64,000 nt of DNA from Deltaproteobacteria bacterium IMCC39524 (GTDB taxonomy: Bacteria > Desulfobacterota > Desulfuromonadia > Desulfuromonadales > BM103): positions 868,001-932,000 of the forward strand of contig JARUHJ010000001.1 in the NCBI GenBank assembly GCA_029667085.1, given 5' to 3'. This document shows positions 52,675 to 62,714 of the stretch, one piece after another. The translations under genes and the position numbers were made by a program. The notes under the pieces are model-generated. The model was not told the DNA's origin. It ran no database searches and saw nothing but the letters and a program-made list of their open reading frames with translations. Positions within the stretch are counted from its first letter, which is position 1; each line of letters starts with the position of its first letter.

Positions 52675-52908
52675 TCAGTCGCGACCACCATGAAGGCGGA
52701 AATTACCGTCTGCGGAGGTGATCGAAGTGATGGCATGTTTGTAAAGCAAGAGGTCACCGCTGCTGTCTACCAAAACACAAAAGCTGTCAAAAGACTTAAT
52801 ATGGCCCTTGAGTTTTTCGCCAGACATCATGGAAATTTCCACAACGACTCTCTCTTTACGTGCCTGATTAAGATATTGATCCTGGATATTGAATGGTGAT
52901 TTTGCCAT
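52675..52908 (-). CDS. hfq: RNA chaperone Hfq
   Basis: The 77-residue Sm-like protein starts MAKSPFNIQDQYLNQARKE with an AAGGAG site upstream; the frame is open further, but not coding. Sm1 spans SGEKLKGHIKSFDSFCVLV. Sm2 is YKHAITSI, where the YKH of the proximal RNA site is kept. The linker between them reads DSSGDLLL instead of the usual KNTVSQMV, a modest divergence. Hfq brings small RNAs to mRNAs, which matters for the small-RNA candidates at 37.2-37.5 kb. It is the last gene after mutL and miaA, a common order. Confidence 0.96.
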   Translation of the reverse strand: MAKSPFNIQDQYLNQARKERVVVEISMMSGEKLKGHIKSFDSFCVLVDSSGDLLLYKHAITSITSADGNFRLHGGRD

Positions 52909-52924
52909 AACAACCGCTCCTTTT

Positions 52925-53866
52925 CTAAATGCAATAGAATTCATCAATCATTTTCCGAATTGTAACAAAGTCGACACAGGATTCAAGCCAAATCATTGAT
53001 TTGTCTTTACGAAACCAGGTTAATTGTTGTTTTGCATAGCGTCTTGTTGCTTGCTGCAGACTATCGAGAGCCTCCTCATATGTCATCGTGCCACTCAACA
53101 GAGCGAAAGCCTGACGATAACCGATAGTACGCAAGGTCTTTAGAGCAGGATCATAGCCAGCTTTCAACAAGGACTCTGCTTCTTCCAGCAATCCCTCTTC
53201 AAACATGACTTTGGCTCGCTGGTTGATTCGCTGGTACAGGGCGTCTCGATCCATGTGTAAACAGATCTTGATGGTTCGATACGGCTGGCCTCTAAAGCCA
53301 TGGTCATCCTGCAGAGACGATAAGGGCTTTCCTGACTGCTCATACACTTCCAGGGCACGGACAATCCTGATCAGATCATTGGGGTGCAAACGGGCGGCAG
53401 ACTCAGGGTCCACCCTGGCAAGTTCTGCATGCAGCACCGAACGACCTTCTTTCTCAGCCCGCGCTTGCAGATGCTCACGAAACGCCTGATCAGCTGAAGG
53501 CGCATCCAGAAGCCCTTCCGTAAAAGCCTTGATATAGAGACCCGTACCGCCAACCAGGAAGGGCCGTTTATTCCTTTGTGTAATGTCTTTTACGAGAGGT
53601 TCAGCATGAGCCAAAAAGTGAGCAGCGTGAAACTCTTCATCCGGCCAGGCCACATCGATCAGGTGATGCCTGGCCCTTTGCTGTTCCTCAAGAGTCGGCT
53701 TTGCAGTGCCGATATCCATGAAGCGAAAGACCTGGCGGGAATCTGCAGAAATGATCTCACCGTCAAAGGCCTCTGCCAACTGCAGGGCGAGGACCGTTTT
53801 TCCCACAGCTGTCGGTCCGCATATAACAGGGAGCACCGGTCGCTTGTCAATTTCAGTCGACACCAT
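52925..53866 (-). CDS. miaA: tRNA dimethylallyltransferase
   Basis: The 313-residue enzyme has the P-loop GPTAVGKT (17-24), the catalytic SADSRQVFRFMDIGTAKP segment and LVGGTGLYIKAF. It adds a dimethylallyl group to A37 of tRNAs reading U-starting codons. Its ATG overlaps the mutL stop by one base (TAATG), giving translational coupling. The gap to hfq is 16 bases. Confidence 0.96.
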   Translation of the reverse strand: MVSTEIDKRPVLPVICGPTAVGKTVLALQLAEAFDGEIISADSRQVFRFMDIGTAKPTLEEQQRARHHLIDVAWPDEEFHAAHFLAHAEPLVKDITQRNKRPFLVGGTGLYIKAFTEGLLDAPSADQAFREHLQARAEKEGRSVLHAELARVDPESAARLHPNDLIRIVRALEVYEQSGKPLSSLQDDHGFRGQPYRTIKICLHMDRDALYQRINQRAKVMFEEGLLEEAESLLKAGYDPALKTLRTIGYRQAFALLSGTMTYEEALDSLQQATRRYAKQQLTWFRKDKSMIWLESCVDFVTIRKMIDEFYCI

Positions 53867-55668
53867 TAGCCTCGATGGAAGAGTTTCTCAACTTCGCGTT
53901 TTGACAGACGATGCATAATCGGCCTCCCGTGTGGACAGCAGCTACCGAACTCAATGGCAGCGAGATCATGTAACAATTGTTGCATCTCACTCTGGGATAG
54001 AGCCTGATTGGCGCGCACCATACTGTGGCAGGCAAGGACGGCCAGAACACGCTCTATCTCATCATCAAGTTGAGCGGCACGACCGATCTCATTCAATTCA
54101 GCAGCCAGATCACGCACAAGACGTTCGACATCGACATCCGCAACCAGGGCAGGCACTGACTTCACCGTAAAAGATCGTCCTCCGAAGGCTTCAACCTCAA
54201 AGCCGAAGCGAGCGAAATCGTCGAGATTATCTGCCAAAACAGCCGCCTCACGGTGTTCCAGCTCAAGGACCATCGGGAAGAGCAAGGCCTGGCTCTCGAT
54301 GCCATCAGATGCCAACTGCTTACGAAGCCTCTCAAAACCGATACGCTCATGAGCAGCGTGCTGATCGATCAGAACCAGCTCGTCGTCAGCCTGACACAAC
54401 AGATAACTGTTCAGGTACTGTCCAATCAGGCGCCAACCTTCAGGTAGTGACTGCGTCTCCTGGCGGCCTGTCGACCAACCGTCAATTTCACCCTTAACCG
54501 TCGAAACCGCGGCAATAGTCGGTACGCTAGCGACTTTTTCGTTAAAGGCTGCCAGCGATTCCTGCACGCGCTCGCGATAAACCCGTTGTTCTGGCGTTTG
54601 CGGAGCAGAGGTAACGGGAGGGGGGCTAAAAGAAGAGGGTTGAAATGCACTCGAAACGCGAGCAGGTTCGAAAGAGACCTGCTGCAAGCGGTCACGCAGT
54701 GAAGTTACGATAAAATCATGCACCTGCTGCTGATTGCGAAAGCGGACCTCATGCTTGGTTGGATGGACGTTAACATCGACGGACTCAGGCGGCATGTCGA
54801 TAAAGAGCACTGCGATCGGATAACGTCGTTTTTCCAGTAAAGACCGATAGGCTTCAAGAATGGCGTGTTGAACAACCCGGTCACGGACAAAACGACCGTT
54901 GATATATGTATAGATATTGTTTGTTGATGAGCGGCTGATACCAGGAGTTCCTAAAAGTCCGACCAGCATCTCGCCGTTTCCGGAATCCGCCTCTACCGTC
55001 AGCAAATCAGAAGCAACATTGCGCCCCAGCATGGCTGCCGCACGTTCTTCCAGACGGTTGTGACGATACGCCTCAAGAACATTGCGGCTATTATGCAAGA
55101 GGCGAAAATGAATATCCGGCCGCGACAAAGCCAACCTTGAGACGACATCCGCGATGTGGCCAAATTCAGTTTCATCTTTACGCAGGAATTTACGTCGTCC
55201 GGGCGTGTTGAAGAAAAGATTGCGAACTTCAACGACCGTACCGGGAGTGACACCGACGGCATCCGCCTGGCGGATTGTGCCACCTTCAGCGTAAATCTGC
55301 CAGCCGGTTTCATCATCAACAGAGCGGGTTGTAAGACGTAAGCGGGTCACAGATGCGATGGCCGGGAGAGCCTCACCACGAAAACCCATGGTGTGCAGAG
55401 CAAAGAGATCCACGGCACTGGAGACCTTGCTGGTGGCGTGACGCTCGAGGCAAAGGAAGGCATCATCCTTCTTCATGCCGTAACCGTTGTCAGTGACTTT
55501 GATCAGGGCTTTACCGCCCTTCTCTATCTCTACAAAGACTTCGCTGGCGGAGGCGTCAAGGGAGTTTTCTATCAACTCTTTCACAACCGAAGCCGGCCGC
55601 TCAACCACTTCACCGGCGGCGATCTGATTAGCGAGGTTTTCAGGTAATATCTGGATTCTGTTTTTCAT
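53866..55668 (-). CDS. mutL: DNA mismatch repair protein MutL
   Basis: The 600-residue protein has an N-terminal GHKL ATPase (AAGEVVERPASVVKELIENS, VTDNGYGM, GFRGEALPAIASV). The C-terminal dimerisation domain contains DQHAAHERIGFE near residue 435, the metal-binding endonuclease motif DQHA-x2-E-x4-E. This MutL should therefore nick DNA itself, as in bacteria without MutH. CPHGRP near the end is a further conserved metal motif. No mutS is in the window. Confidence 0.96.
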   Translation of the reverse strand: MKNRIQILPENLANQIAAGEVVERPASVVKELIENSLDASASEVFVEIEKGGKALIKVTDNGYGMKKDDAFLCLERHATSKVSSAVDLFALHTMGFRGEALPAIASVTRLRLTTRSVDDETGWQIYAEGGTIRQADAVGVTPGTVVEVRNLFFNTPGRRKFLRKDETEFGHIADVVSRLALSRPDIHFRLLHNSRNVLEAYRHNRLEERAAAMLGRNVASDLLTVEADSGNGEMLVGLLGTPGISRSSTNNIYTYINGRFVRDRVVQHAILEAYRSLLEKRRYPIAVLFIDMPPESVDVNVHPTKHEVRFRNQQQVHDFIVTSLRDRLQQVSFEPARVSSAFQPSSFSPPPVTSAPQTPEQRVYRERVQESLAAFNEKVASVPTIAAVSTVKGEIDGWSTGRQETQSLPEGWRLIGQYLNSYLLCQADDELVLIDQHAAHERIGFERLRKQLASDGIESQALLFPMVLELEHREAAVLADNLDDFARFGFEVEAFGGRSFTVKSVPALVADVDVERLVRDLAAELNEIGRAAQLDDEIERVLAVLACHSMVRANQALSQSEMQQLLHDLAAIEFGSCCPHGRPIMHRLSKREVEKLFHRG

Positions 55669-55700
55669 ATAAGACCCTTTCGTGAGAACAGAAAGGAAAA

Positions 55701-55724
55701 GCCGGTTCAGAGAACTGAACCGGC
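55701..55724 (-). terminator. Terminator of the TPR/ExeA unit
   Basis: GCCGGTTCAG and CTGAACCGGC pair perfectly around 4 bases, and TTTTCCTTTC follows on the minus strand. It lies 22 bases past the ExeA-like gene and just before mutL. Confidence 0.8.
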
Positions 55725-55745
55725 CGCATAGCTTAAGAACTAGGG

Positions 55746-56648
55746 TTATTGTTTTTGTTCGAGCTTGTCGAGCATGTTTTCAATTTCGGAAAGCTCATCT
55801 TTTATTATTGCTCGCGGTAGTTCCGAAAGAGGGTGCTGCAGGAGGCCGAGATCTCCGGCCACGCTATGAGCGATTCGGGAGTCGACTTTGTGCATTTTAC
55901 GCAGATAGGCCTCAAAAAGACAGTTGTCACTGATGGTGTTAATCAGTCGAGGCACACCACCTGCGTAGCGATGAATCAGGGGAATGACCTCAGCATCATA
56001 GAGGACCTCCTTGGCACCAGCAACTTGAAGACGATGCTTGATATAAGAAGTCGTCGTTTCAACAGTCATTGACTTGAGGTGATATTTGACGGCGACTCTC
56101 TGGGCAAGTGGTTCATCAAGGGCCAGGCAATCTTCCAGCTCCGTCAAGCCGAAGAAAACAATATTAAGCAGCTTCTTGCCCGGAATCTCCAGGTTGAGCA
56201 AGCCACGGAATTCTTCCATCAGCTCACGACTTTGCAACATCTGCGCTTCATCAATCAGGACGACCGCGCGCCGCCCTTCATCCTCGATCTCAAGTAAACG
56301 CGTATAAAGTTGCTTGAGTAGCTTGAGACGATCACCAGCCGGTTCGTCGACTCCGAGCTGAAGCGCGATACGGGTCAGAATCCACTCAGGAGTGATCCCG
56401 GAGTGAACCATAACCAGCAGCGAAGATTCGTAACGATCTTCTGGCAAATTATCCAGCATACGTCGGGCCAGAGTTGTCTTGCCCGTGCCAACACCACCAA
56501 CCAGGACGGCCAGCCCTTTGTTGGAGTCAACGGCATACATTAGTCGCAACAGCGCCTGACTGTGCAAGTCACTATTATAATAAAAACGTGCGTCGGGTGC
56601 GTTGGAGAAGGGCTCCCGATCCAATCCATAATGCTCCAGGTAACTCAT
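55746..56648 (-). CDS. ExeA/GspA-like AAA ATPase
   Basis: The 300-residue ATPase begins MSYLEHYGLDREPFSNAPD, the classic ExeA/MshM-type start. Walker A is GGVGTGKTT (51-59) and Walker B is VVLIDEAQML. A sensor region and GGVPRLINTISDNCL follow. ExeA-type proteins help assemble secretion or pilus machinery through the cell wall. The C-terminal peptidoglycan-binding domain of full ExeA is missing. It follows the large TPR gene by 21 bases, suggesting a joint role. Confidence 0.88.
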   Translation of the reverse strand: MSYLEHYGLDREPFSNAPDARFYYNSDLHSQALLRLMYAVDSNKGLAVLVGGVGTGKTTLARRMLDNLPEDRYESSLLVMVHSGITPEWILTRIALQLGVDEPAGDRLKLLKQLYTRLLEIEDEGRRAVVLIDEAQMLQSRELMEEFRGLLNLEIPGKKLLNIVFFGLTELEDCLALDEPLAQRVAVKYHLKSMTVETTTSYIKHRLQVAGAKEVLYDAEVIPLIHRYAGGVPRLINTISDNCLFEAYLRKMHKVDSRIAHSVAGDLGLLQHPLSELPRAIIKDELSEIENMLDKLEQKQ

Positions 56649-56669
56649 AAGCTAACTACACGCTCCAGG

Positions 56670-59234
56670 TTAAACATAGGAAACACGATCACGATTCCCT
56701 TGTGGGCCGTCATCAATATCTTTTTCGTCAAGACCAAGCTCACGACGTAAGTTCTTGACAAGATCTGCAACATCTCTAAAGAAAGAATCTTTCTCCGCGA
56801 CCAACTGGAAGAATTCAAGCGCCTCCAGCAGCTGACCGTTCATCTGGAGAAGCATGCCCAGCTCAAAGTGAAGAGACATGCGCCCTTCTTCAGAGAGGCC
56901 TTCATGAGCAAGACCGGCCTTGAATGCGTCCATTGCAGCGGCTGTTTCGCCTGCTTCCATATGACATTGGCCTGTCAGAGTAATGCAATCAAGGGCGCGG
57001 GACGATGAGCTCGCCGCTTTCTCAAATTCGGCAATAGCATCATCATAAAGGCCCATCTCTTTATAGGCAATACCGAGATTGAAGTGAGATTCCGTATCGG
57101 AAGAGTCGATCTCCGAAACCGTTTTCTGTAACAGCTCATCATCGGCGGCAGCATTGCCGCTGATGGAGTCGAGGAAGTCTGTTGCGGCAAGGAAATCATC
57201 ATCCTGCAGGTCAGACATGATGTCGACAAAATCAATCGCTTCGGGTTCTGCTTCTGTAGCGAGACGACTCTGGTTGATTGCATCTATCTTCGACTGTAGT
57301 TCAGGCAACTCAGGGAGGTGCTCCATCAGGGGCTGCAAGACCCTCTCGGCATCATCGTACAATCCCTGCTGAAGGTAAAACTCGGCTTCTTCCAGCTCAG
57401 AAACAGTATTGATCCCTGAAACAAAAGCTACCCTTTCAGCAGGCGATGCAGCGGCAAGCGGTTCCACTTCTTCGAGCGGTTCAACATCCTCAAGGACATC
57501 GAGTTCCTCAACGTCTTCAAGGACCTCCAGTTCCTCAACCTCCTCGAGGACTTCGAGTTCTTCAATCTCGTCTAACTCTTCGAGCTCTTCCAGATCCTCG
57601 ACCTCTTCGAGCTCTGCAGCAGTCTCGATTTCTTTCAGTTCGTCAAGGTCTTCAAGGATTTCAAGTTCGTCAGTATCATCCAGAGAGCCGACAGGTGCAG
57701 CGTCAAACGTACTGTCAAAGGGCTCAAGAGGCGCATCGCTTTCAACACCGTCAAATTCGGGATCAACGTCAAGTGAAAGTTCTTCCTCTTCTTTGGCAAC
57801 CTCTTCTTCGGCGACCTCTTCTCCGAAGGAAAGCTCTTCGTCAAAGTCAAGATCCAGATCTCCCATGTCATCAAGATCGATCTCAACTTCTACTTCTAAC
57901 TCATCGTCTTCCCCAACATCCGGAAGTGATACGTCAGCATCTTCAGTTGTGGCCCCCTCAAGTTCCAGTTCGGGACCGTCAAGGTCCAAATCCAGGTCCA
58001 GGTCGAGTTCAACGTTTTTAGCGGCAACCTTTTCTGCGGGCTGATCCTCGTCAGACTCGTCGGCGACAAGGTCGGGGACTTCGACATCATCGGGGACATC
58101 TTCACCGACCATATCGAGAGCTTCCACGTCGTCAATCGCCTCATCGGTCAAGGCCGAGTCAGCGATCTCCTCAGAAGCTTTAGACGTTTTTGACGACGTC
58201 TCTAGATCATCCAGCTTTGAGGTTTCACCAACAGCCTCATAAATAACAGCAAGCGTGTCAGTAACAACCGTATCACCGCCCATAAGGGCTTTCAGTTCTT
58301 CATAAAAACCTTGCAGAACAAAGACGCGTTCTGCTTGGAAGAAGGAATCTTTCCATTCTTCCAGGCGATCTCGAGCACTCTCAGGTTCGCCGGCATCAAT
58401 GCAGAGACGAACGTAACTTTCACGAAGGTCAAGATCTTCACCGATGAGTTTCAGGAGATGTTTGAGAGTGAGACGTGCGTTGGAATGATCCCTGTTGGCA
58501 ACATAGGCTTCCGCCAGGTAGCGATTAACAATAGTGTCTTCAGGAGACTTCTTAAGCAATCCCTTTAAAATCTGAATCGCCTTGTCTGCAGAACCGGTAT
58601 TGATAAAAGCCAGTGCAAGGGGGATTCTTGAGCTGCCATCTTCGGGGCAGATGTCCAGAAAGCGTTCGTAGAGCTTGACGACCTTGAGATGTTCCCCTTT
58701 TTCACTGATAGGCTCAATGATCGACAGAAAACGTTTCAGGGCTTCATCATGTTGGCCCGAAGCCTTGTAGCACTCTGCAATTTTAGCCGCAAAGTTTAGA
58801 TTCTCGGGGTCAAGCTCAAGCATCTTCTCAAGAACTTCGATCGATTCCCGGTACATCTGGTTCTTTTCGTAGAAAGAGATCAGATTGCGATACTCTGTCA
58901 GAGCATTACCGATCAACCCCTGATTTTCATTGAGTTCTGCCAGGCGGAGATAGATATCAACTCTGGAAGCGTCAATCTTCTGCATTTGTTTGAACAACGC
59001 GATGGCTTTAAGATAAAAGCCCGTCTCAGTGTAATGCTTCGCAACAACTTCATACTCAGCTAAGGCATCTTCGCTTTTGTTATCGCGACTAAGCAATTCG
59101 GCGAGCTTCTGCCGATTGCGCACGTCTTTAGGAAAAGTGTCGACAAGTTTTCTATACTCGCCGATTGCTTTTGGGAGTTGCCCCTTAGAAATGAATTTCT
59201 GGGCATTTGCGAGGAGTTTATCTTTATTAGCCAA
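56670..59234 (-). CDS. Large TPR protein with acidic low-complexity centre
   Basis: Of 854 residues, the first 320 or so are TPR repeats (starting KLLANAQKFISKGQLPKAIGEYRKL). Residues about 365-600 are extremely acidic, with runs such as LDLDLDLDL and repeated units like EELEVLEDVEEL. The C-terminal 240 residues return to TPR (FNLGIAYKEMGLYDDAIAEFEKA). No membrane segment is seen. FimV-like and myxobacterial TPR proteins share this look. Together with the ExeA-like gene downstream, a role in polar or envelope assembly is possible, by inference only. Confidence 0.85.
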   Translation of the reverse strand: MANKDKLLANAQKFISKGQLPKAIGEYRKLVDTFPKDVRNRQKLAELLSRDNKSEDALAEYEVVAKHYTETGFYLKAIALFKQMQKIDASRVDIYLRLAELNENQGLIGNALTEYRNLISFYEKNQMYRESIEVLEKMLELDPENLNFAAKIAECYKASGQHDEALKRFLSIIEPISEKGEHLKVVKLYERFLDICPEDGSSRIPLALAFINTGSADKAIQILKGLLKKSPEDTIVNRYLAEAYVANRDHSNARLTLKHLLKLIGEDLDLRESYVRLCIDAGEPESARDRLEEWKDSFFQAERVFVLQGFYEELKALMGGDTVVTDTLAVIYEAVGETSKLDDLETSSKTSKASEEIADSALTDEAIDDVEALDMVGEDVPDDVEVPDLVADESDEDQPAEKVAAKNVELDLDLDLDLDGPELELEGATTEDADVSLPDVGEDDELEVEVEIDLDDMGDLDLDFDEELSFGEEVAEEEVAKEEEELSLDVDPEFDGVESDAPLEPFDSTFDAAPVGSLDDTDELEILEDLDELKEIETAAELEEVEDLEELEELDEIEELEVLEEVEELEVLEDVEELDVLEDVEPLEEVEPLAAASPAERVAFVSGINTVSELEEAEFYLQQGLYDDAERVLQPLMEHLPELPELQSKIDAINQSRLATEAEPEAIDFVDIMSDLQDDDFLAATDFLDSISGNAAADDELLQKTVSEIDSSDTESHFNLGIAYKEMGLYDDAIAEFEKAASSSSRALDCITLTGQCHMEAGETAAAMDAFKAGLAHEGLSEEGRMSLHFELGMLLQMNGQLLEALEFFQLVAEKDSFFRDVADLVKNLRRELGLDEKDIDDGPQGNRDRVSYV

Positions 59235-59362
59235 GAGTTTTTCCGATTAGAAAAATAACAATTTACATAAGTTGTAACTCTAAACCAAAAAGGCTCAACA
59301 TGTCAAGCTATGAGAGCCCTGTTAGAACATGAATTCTCTTTTGAAATCAGTTAAATAGACAA

Positions 59363-60763
59363 TCAACCACAAGAAAGAATTCGCGGCTCAAGACGACCTT
59401 GGATTGACTTGAATTCTGCTGCCTTCTCATCGTACCCTTGTCGGCCCATTAGAGCGTAGGTGAAAAGCTTACCTTCTTCCACTCCGGGCTGATCGAGAGG
59501 GTCAACATCAAAAAGATAACCTGCGAAAAGAGTCTGCACTTCAAACAGGAACAGCAGTGCCCCAACAGTCTCCGGAGTGACCCCCGGAAGTCTGATCGTA
59601 CAGTTTGACCGGCCGTTCCTGGTGAGAGCTGCGGCAGTCGCCTGTTGCTCCACGCCGATGAGTTCGCCAAGGGAATGACCTTCAAGGTAAGCCATCTGCG
59701 GTGAAGCCTCGTAACCCGGTAAAGGAAGATCCCGATCAAAGCTGTCAAGGGCAACAAAAGTGACGACCTTATCGAAAGGCCCTTCCATATAAAGCTGGAC
59801 CTGGGAGTGCTGATCTGTTGAGCCAAGAGCATTCACTGGGGTGGGCCCGACATTTCGTAAAGTGCCGTCTGTACCGAATTTTTTACCAAGACTCTCCGCC
59901 CATAATTGCCGGAACCAGTCTGAAATATCTCTCAACCGGTCGCTGTATGGCATCAACACTGAGATCGTCAACCCTTTCTGATAGGCAAGATATTGAAGAG
60001 TTGCGTTCAGGTAAGCCGGATTTGTCTTCAGGTCATCGTGGCAGAGATGTTCTGAAAACTCACTCGCACCCTTGAGTAGCTGTCTGATATCAACACCAAC
60101 ACAGGCCAAAGGCAACAGGCCTACAGGCGTAAAAATGCTGAACCGGCCACCGACACCTGCCGGGATAGCGCAACTGCGATAGCCTTCTCGATCAGCCAAT
60201 TCACGCAGGACGCCTTTTTTGGGGTCGGTAATCAGCACAAAGTGTTTGCGATAAGAGGCTCCGACAGCATTTTCAAGCCAGCGCCGAGCAACCAGAAACT
60301 GACTGGTTGTCTCCACAGTTGTGCCGGACTTGCTGATCACCAGGAAACAGGTTCGCGCTGGGTCACAGAGATCGAGATGCGCCGAAAAACCATCAGGGTC
60401 AACGTTGTCGAGAACAAACAGCCTCGGCAAATCACCTCGTTGCTCTTTGTCCTTCAGGTTGTGGCCGTAACAGAGTGCGTTAAAAACGGCCGTGGTACCG
60501 AGAGCAGACCCCCCTATTCCAAGCACCACAAGATTATCGAACTGCTCCTGGATCTCTTTGGCAAGGGAGAGCACTTCAGTAATCATGGCCTGATCATTCG
60601 GCAGGTCAAAGAAGGGCAACTCACCAGCATCGCGCCGTTTCTGGATCAGTTGATGAATGGCCTTGGTCTGAACGGACAGTTCGGCGAGTTCTTCGTCGTG
60701 GACACCGTAGTCTGAGCCAATGGCAACCTTCATCATATTGGTGTAATCAAGTGATATCGACAT
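59363..60763 (-). CDS. pgi: Glucose-6-phosphate isomerase
   Basis: The 466-residue enzyme has VLGIGGSALGTTA, VISKSGTTVETTSQFLV, GVGGRFSIFTPVGLLPLA and the active-site GSTDQHSQVQLYMEGP. It is the short form (about 450-470 residues) common in Firmicutes and Geobacter rather than the 550-residue E. coli form. It links glucose 6-phosphate and fructose 6-phosphate. The frame opens at 60787, but AGGGGGA precedes the ATG at 60763. Confidence 0.95.
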   Translation of the reverse strand: MSISLDYTNMMKVAIGSDYGVHDEELAELSVQTKAIHQLIQKRRDAGELPFFDLPNDQAMITEVLSLAKEIQEQFDNLVVLGIGGSALGTTAVFNALCYGHNLKDKEQRGDLPRLFVLDNVDPDGFSAHLDLCDPARTCFLVISKSGTTVETTSQFLVARRWLENAVGASYRKHFVLITDPKKGVLRELADREGYRSCAIPAGVGGRFSIFTPVGLLPLACVGVDIRQLLKGASEFSEHLCHDDLKTNPAYLNATLQYLAYQKGLTISVLMPYSDRLRDISDWFRQLWAESLGKKFGTDGTLRNVGPTPVNALGSTDQHSQVQLYMEGPFDKVVTFVALDSFDRDLPLPGYEASPQMAYLEGHSLGELIGVEQQATAAALTRNGRSNCTIRLPGVTPETVGALLFLFEVQTLFAGYLFDVDPLDQPGVEEGKLFTYALMGRQGYDEKAAEFKSIQGRLEPRILSCG

Positions 60764-60857
60764 AATTTCCCCCTGCAAGCTGTCCATCCACCACAGATGA
60801 GCCTGCGTCAGACGCGCAGCCAGGTTCGCACGGCTGCCATGAACACGAAGTTAATTC

Positions 60858-61580
60858 CTATCCTTTTTTATTCAACCCCTGTAAACGCTTAACCTCTCGT
60901 TCAGAAAGCAGACGTTTCTGCCCGGGAGCAAGATTATCCAGAGTCAAAAAGGCGTAGCCAATACGGACCAGCCGACTGACTTGATACCCCAGGGCCTCAC
61001 ACATGCGACGGACCTGACGATTGCGACCTTCATGAATAATCAACTCAAACCAGCTGTGATTGCCACTGATCCGCAGATTGACAAGTTTAGCCGGCGACGA
61101 CATGCCGTCCTCAAGTTCAACACCTTCTTCGAGCTGACGCTTTGAAGCGTTGGACAGTTGCCCACGCACCTTGACCAGGTAGCGTTTATCCACCTGGTGG
61201 CTCGGATGAGCCAAACGATTAGCCAAAGCACCATCGTTGGTTAACAGCAGTAAGCCAGAGGTGTTGATATCCAGGCGACCGACAGGAAAGAGACGTACGC
61301 CAAACTCTTTGACCAGTTCCGTGACTACAGGACGGCCCTCTGGATCACTTAAAGTTGTCACTGTTCCCAGAGGCTTATTGATCAGAACATAGACAAGTTT
61401 TTCAGCCGACTGCAGCGGTTTGTCATCAACCAGAATAACCGCAGCCTGGCCGTCTGCCTTTTCGCCGATAACTGCGACATGACCATCGACACGCACCCTG
61501 CCCGCCGCAATCAGTTCTTCAGCACGTCGACGGGAGCAATAGCCCGCTGCGGCGATTATTTTTTGCAGGCGTTGCTGCAT
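60858..61580 (-). CDS. RsuA/RluB-family pseudouridine synthase
   Basis: The 240-residue protein has an N-terminal S4 domain (RLQKIIAAAGYCSRRRAEELIAAGRVRVDG) and a catalytic domain. The motif is GRLDINTSGLLLLTNDG, followed by EGRNRQVRRMCEALG. It modifies rRNA; RluB (23S) is more likely than RsuA (16S) from the start sequence, but this is not certain. It is upstream of pgi on the same strand. Confidence 0.9.
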   Translation of the reverse strand: MQQRLQKIIAAAGYCSRRRAEELIAAGRVRVDGHVAVIGEKADGQAAVILVDDKPLQSAEKLVYVLINKPLGTVTTLSDPEGRPVVTELVKEFGVRLFPVGRLDINTSGLLLLTNDGALANRLAHPSHQVDKRYLVKVRGQLSNASKRQLEEGVELEDGMSSPAKLVNLRISGNHSWFELIIHEGRNRQVRRMCEALGYQVSRLVRIGYAFLTLDNLAPGQKRLLSEREVKRLQGLNKKG

Positions 61581-61642
61581 AGTTTCAATTCAAACAAAAG
61601 CACATAAAGGTAGCATCTGGCTACGGGGACAAGAAGCATGGA

Positions 61643-62596
61643 TTAGTGCTGCAGCGCAGCGAAGAGCAAACGATGCAGCACTTCGGAAAGCTCGGTGTTG
61701 TCCTCTCCCTTGCTGAACATCTCTGTCAGGTCTGAGAAGACACCACAATAGTGATTCACCAGGCGAGGCTTGTCAGTGGCCAGGTTAAACACCAGAGAAT
61801 CTTGACCACTCAGGCTCAGAGTCGCGACTTCTTTGGCGTGATCCAGAGCGACAAGACCATTTTCGTAACGCAGTCGCGTGGTTTTATAGTTCTTGCCAAG
61901 AGTCCAGTTGGTATCAACCATGCCATAGGCAATATTATTCTGCTCAACAAAACTATAAACAGCCAGCCCCTGGACTTGGGAGCATGCCAATGAAGGGATA
62001 ACGGTCATTCGACCATCCACCAATTCCATAGAATTCGGATCGATCAATCGGGACAGTGCGCTCAAGCCACTAATACCGCTATCCGACCAGGCGCCAGCCT
62101 TACCAACCGCGCCCAGGGTTAGCTTGCCATCAATGTAGTAGGGGTCGGCGAAACAAGTATCAAACCCAAGCAGGGCACCGAGATCAAAATTACGGGCGTC
62201 ACGTTGTTCGCGCCACCAATCAACTTCACGGCCATAGGCAGGGTGAAAAGCAGTGTAGAGTGGCAGTTTACGCGTGCGTGCGGCTGTTAACAGAGCATCC
62301 ATCTCGGACTGGCTGGTACAGATAGGCTTCTCCACAATCGCAATACGGTCAGATTCGATAACCCGCATGGCGACTTCGAAATGGCTGGGCGTCGGAGTCG
62401 AAACGAGGAATGCATCAGCCTTCGATTTGTTGAGCAACTTTTCCAGGTTGTCATGGAAATTAACACTCCCCGGCAATTCCTCGGCTTTATTCGCATCCAG
62501 ATCATGCGCATCAACCAGTTTGATTCCCGGCGTATGGGTAATGGCCTGCATCTGGTAGTTGGCAATCTTACCGATTCCAATCAGCGCTATCTGCAT
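61643..62596 (-). CDS. Gfo/Idh/MocA family oxidoreductase
   Basis: The 317-residue protein starts MQIALIGIGKIANYQMQAI with a Rossmann NAD(P) site. VSTPTPSHFEVAMRVI and IVEKPIC (the EKP motif) are the family's cofactor and catalytic signatures. YTAFHPAYGREVDWW follows in the substrate domain. The family oxidises or reduces sugars and inositols; the substrate here is unknown. It stands alone on the minus strand. Confidence 0.88.
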   Translation of the reverse strand: MQIALIGIGKIANYQMQAITHTPGIKLVDAHDLDANKAEELPGSVNFHDNLEKLLNKSKADAFLVSTPTPSHFEVAMRVIESDRIAIVEKPICTSQSEMDALLTAARTRKLPLYTAFHPAYGREVDWWREQRDARNFDLGALLGFDTCFADPYYIDGKLTLGAVGKAGAWSDSGISGLSALSRLIDPNSMELVDGRMTVIPSLACSQVQGLAVYSFVEQNNIAYGMVDTNWTLGKNYKTTRLRYENGLVALDHAKEVATLSLSGQDSLVFNLATDKPRLVNHYCGVFSDLTEMFSKGEDNTELSEVLHRLLFAALQH

Positions 62597-62714
62597 AAGT
62601 TCATGCTCCTGTCTGTGTCATTCAATAACAATTCCGAATCAGCTTTATAGCATTTCCGGGGAATAAATTCGAGCCCCTGTTTTGCTCACAGCTCGCTTTA
62701 AAGACTCACTTACT

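Noticed and set aside
57409-58044. Long Ser-rich plus-strand frame
   Set aside because: It is the complement of the acidic region of the large TPR gene; the Ser runs mirror repeated GAG/GAA/CTC codons.
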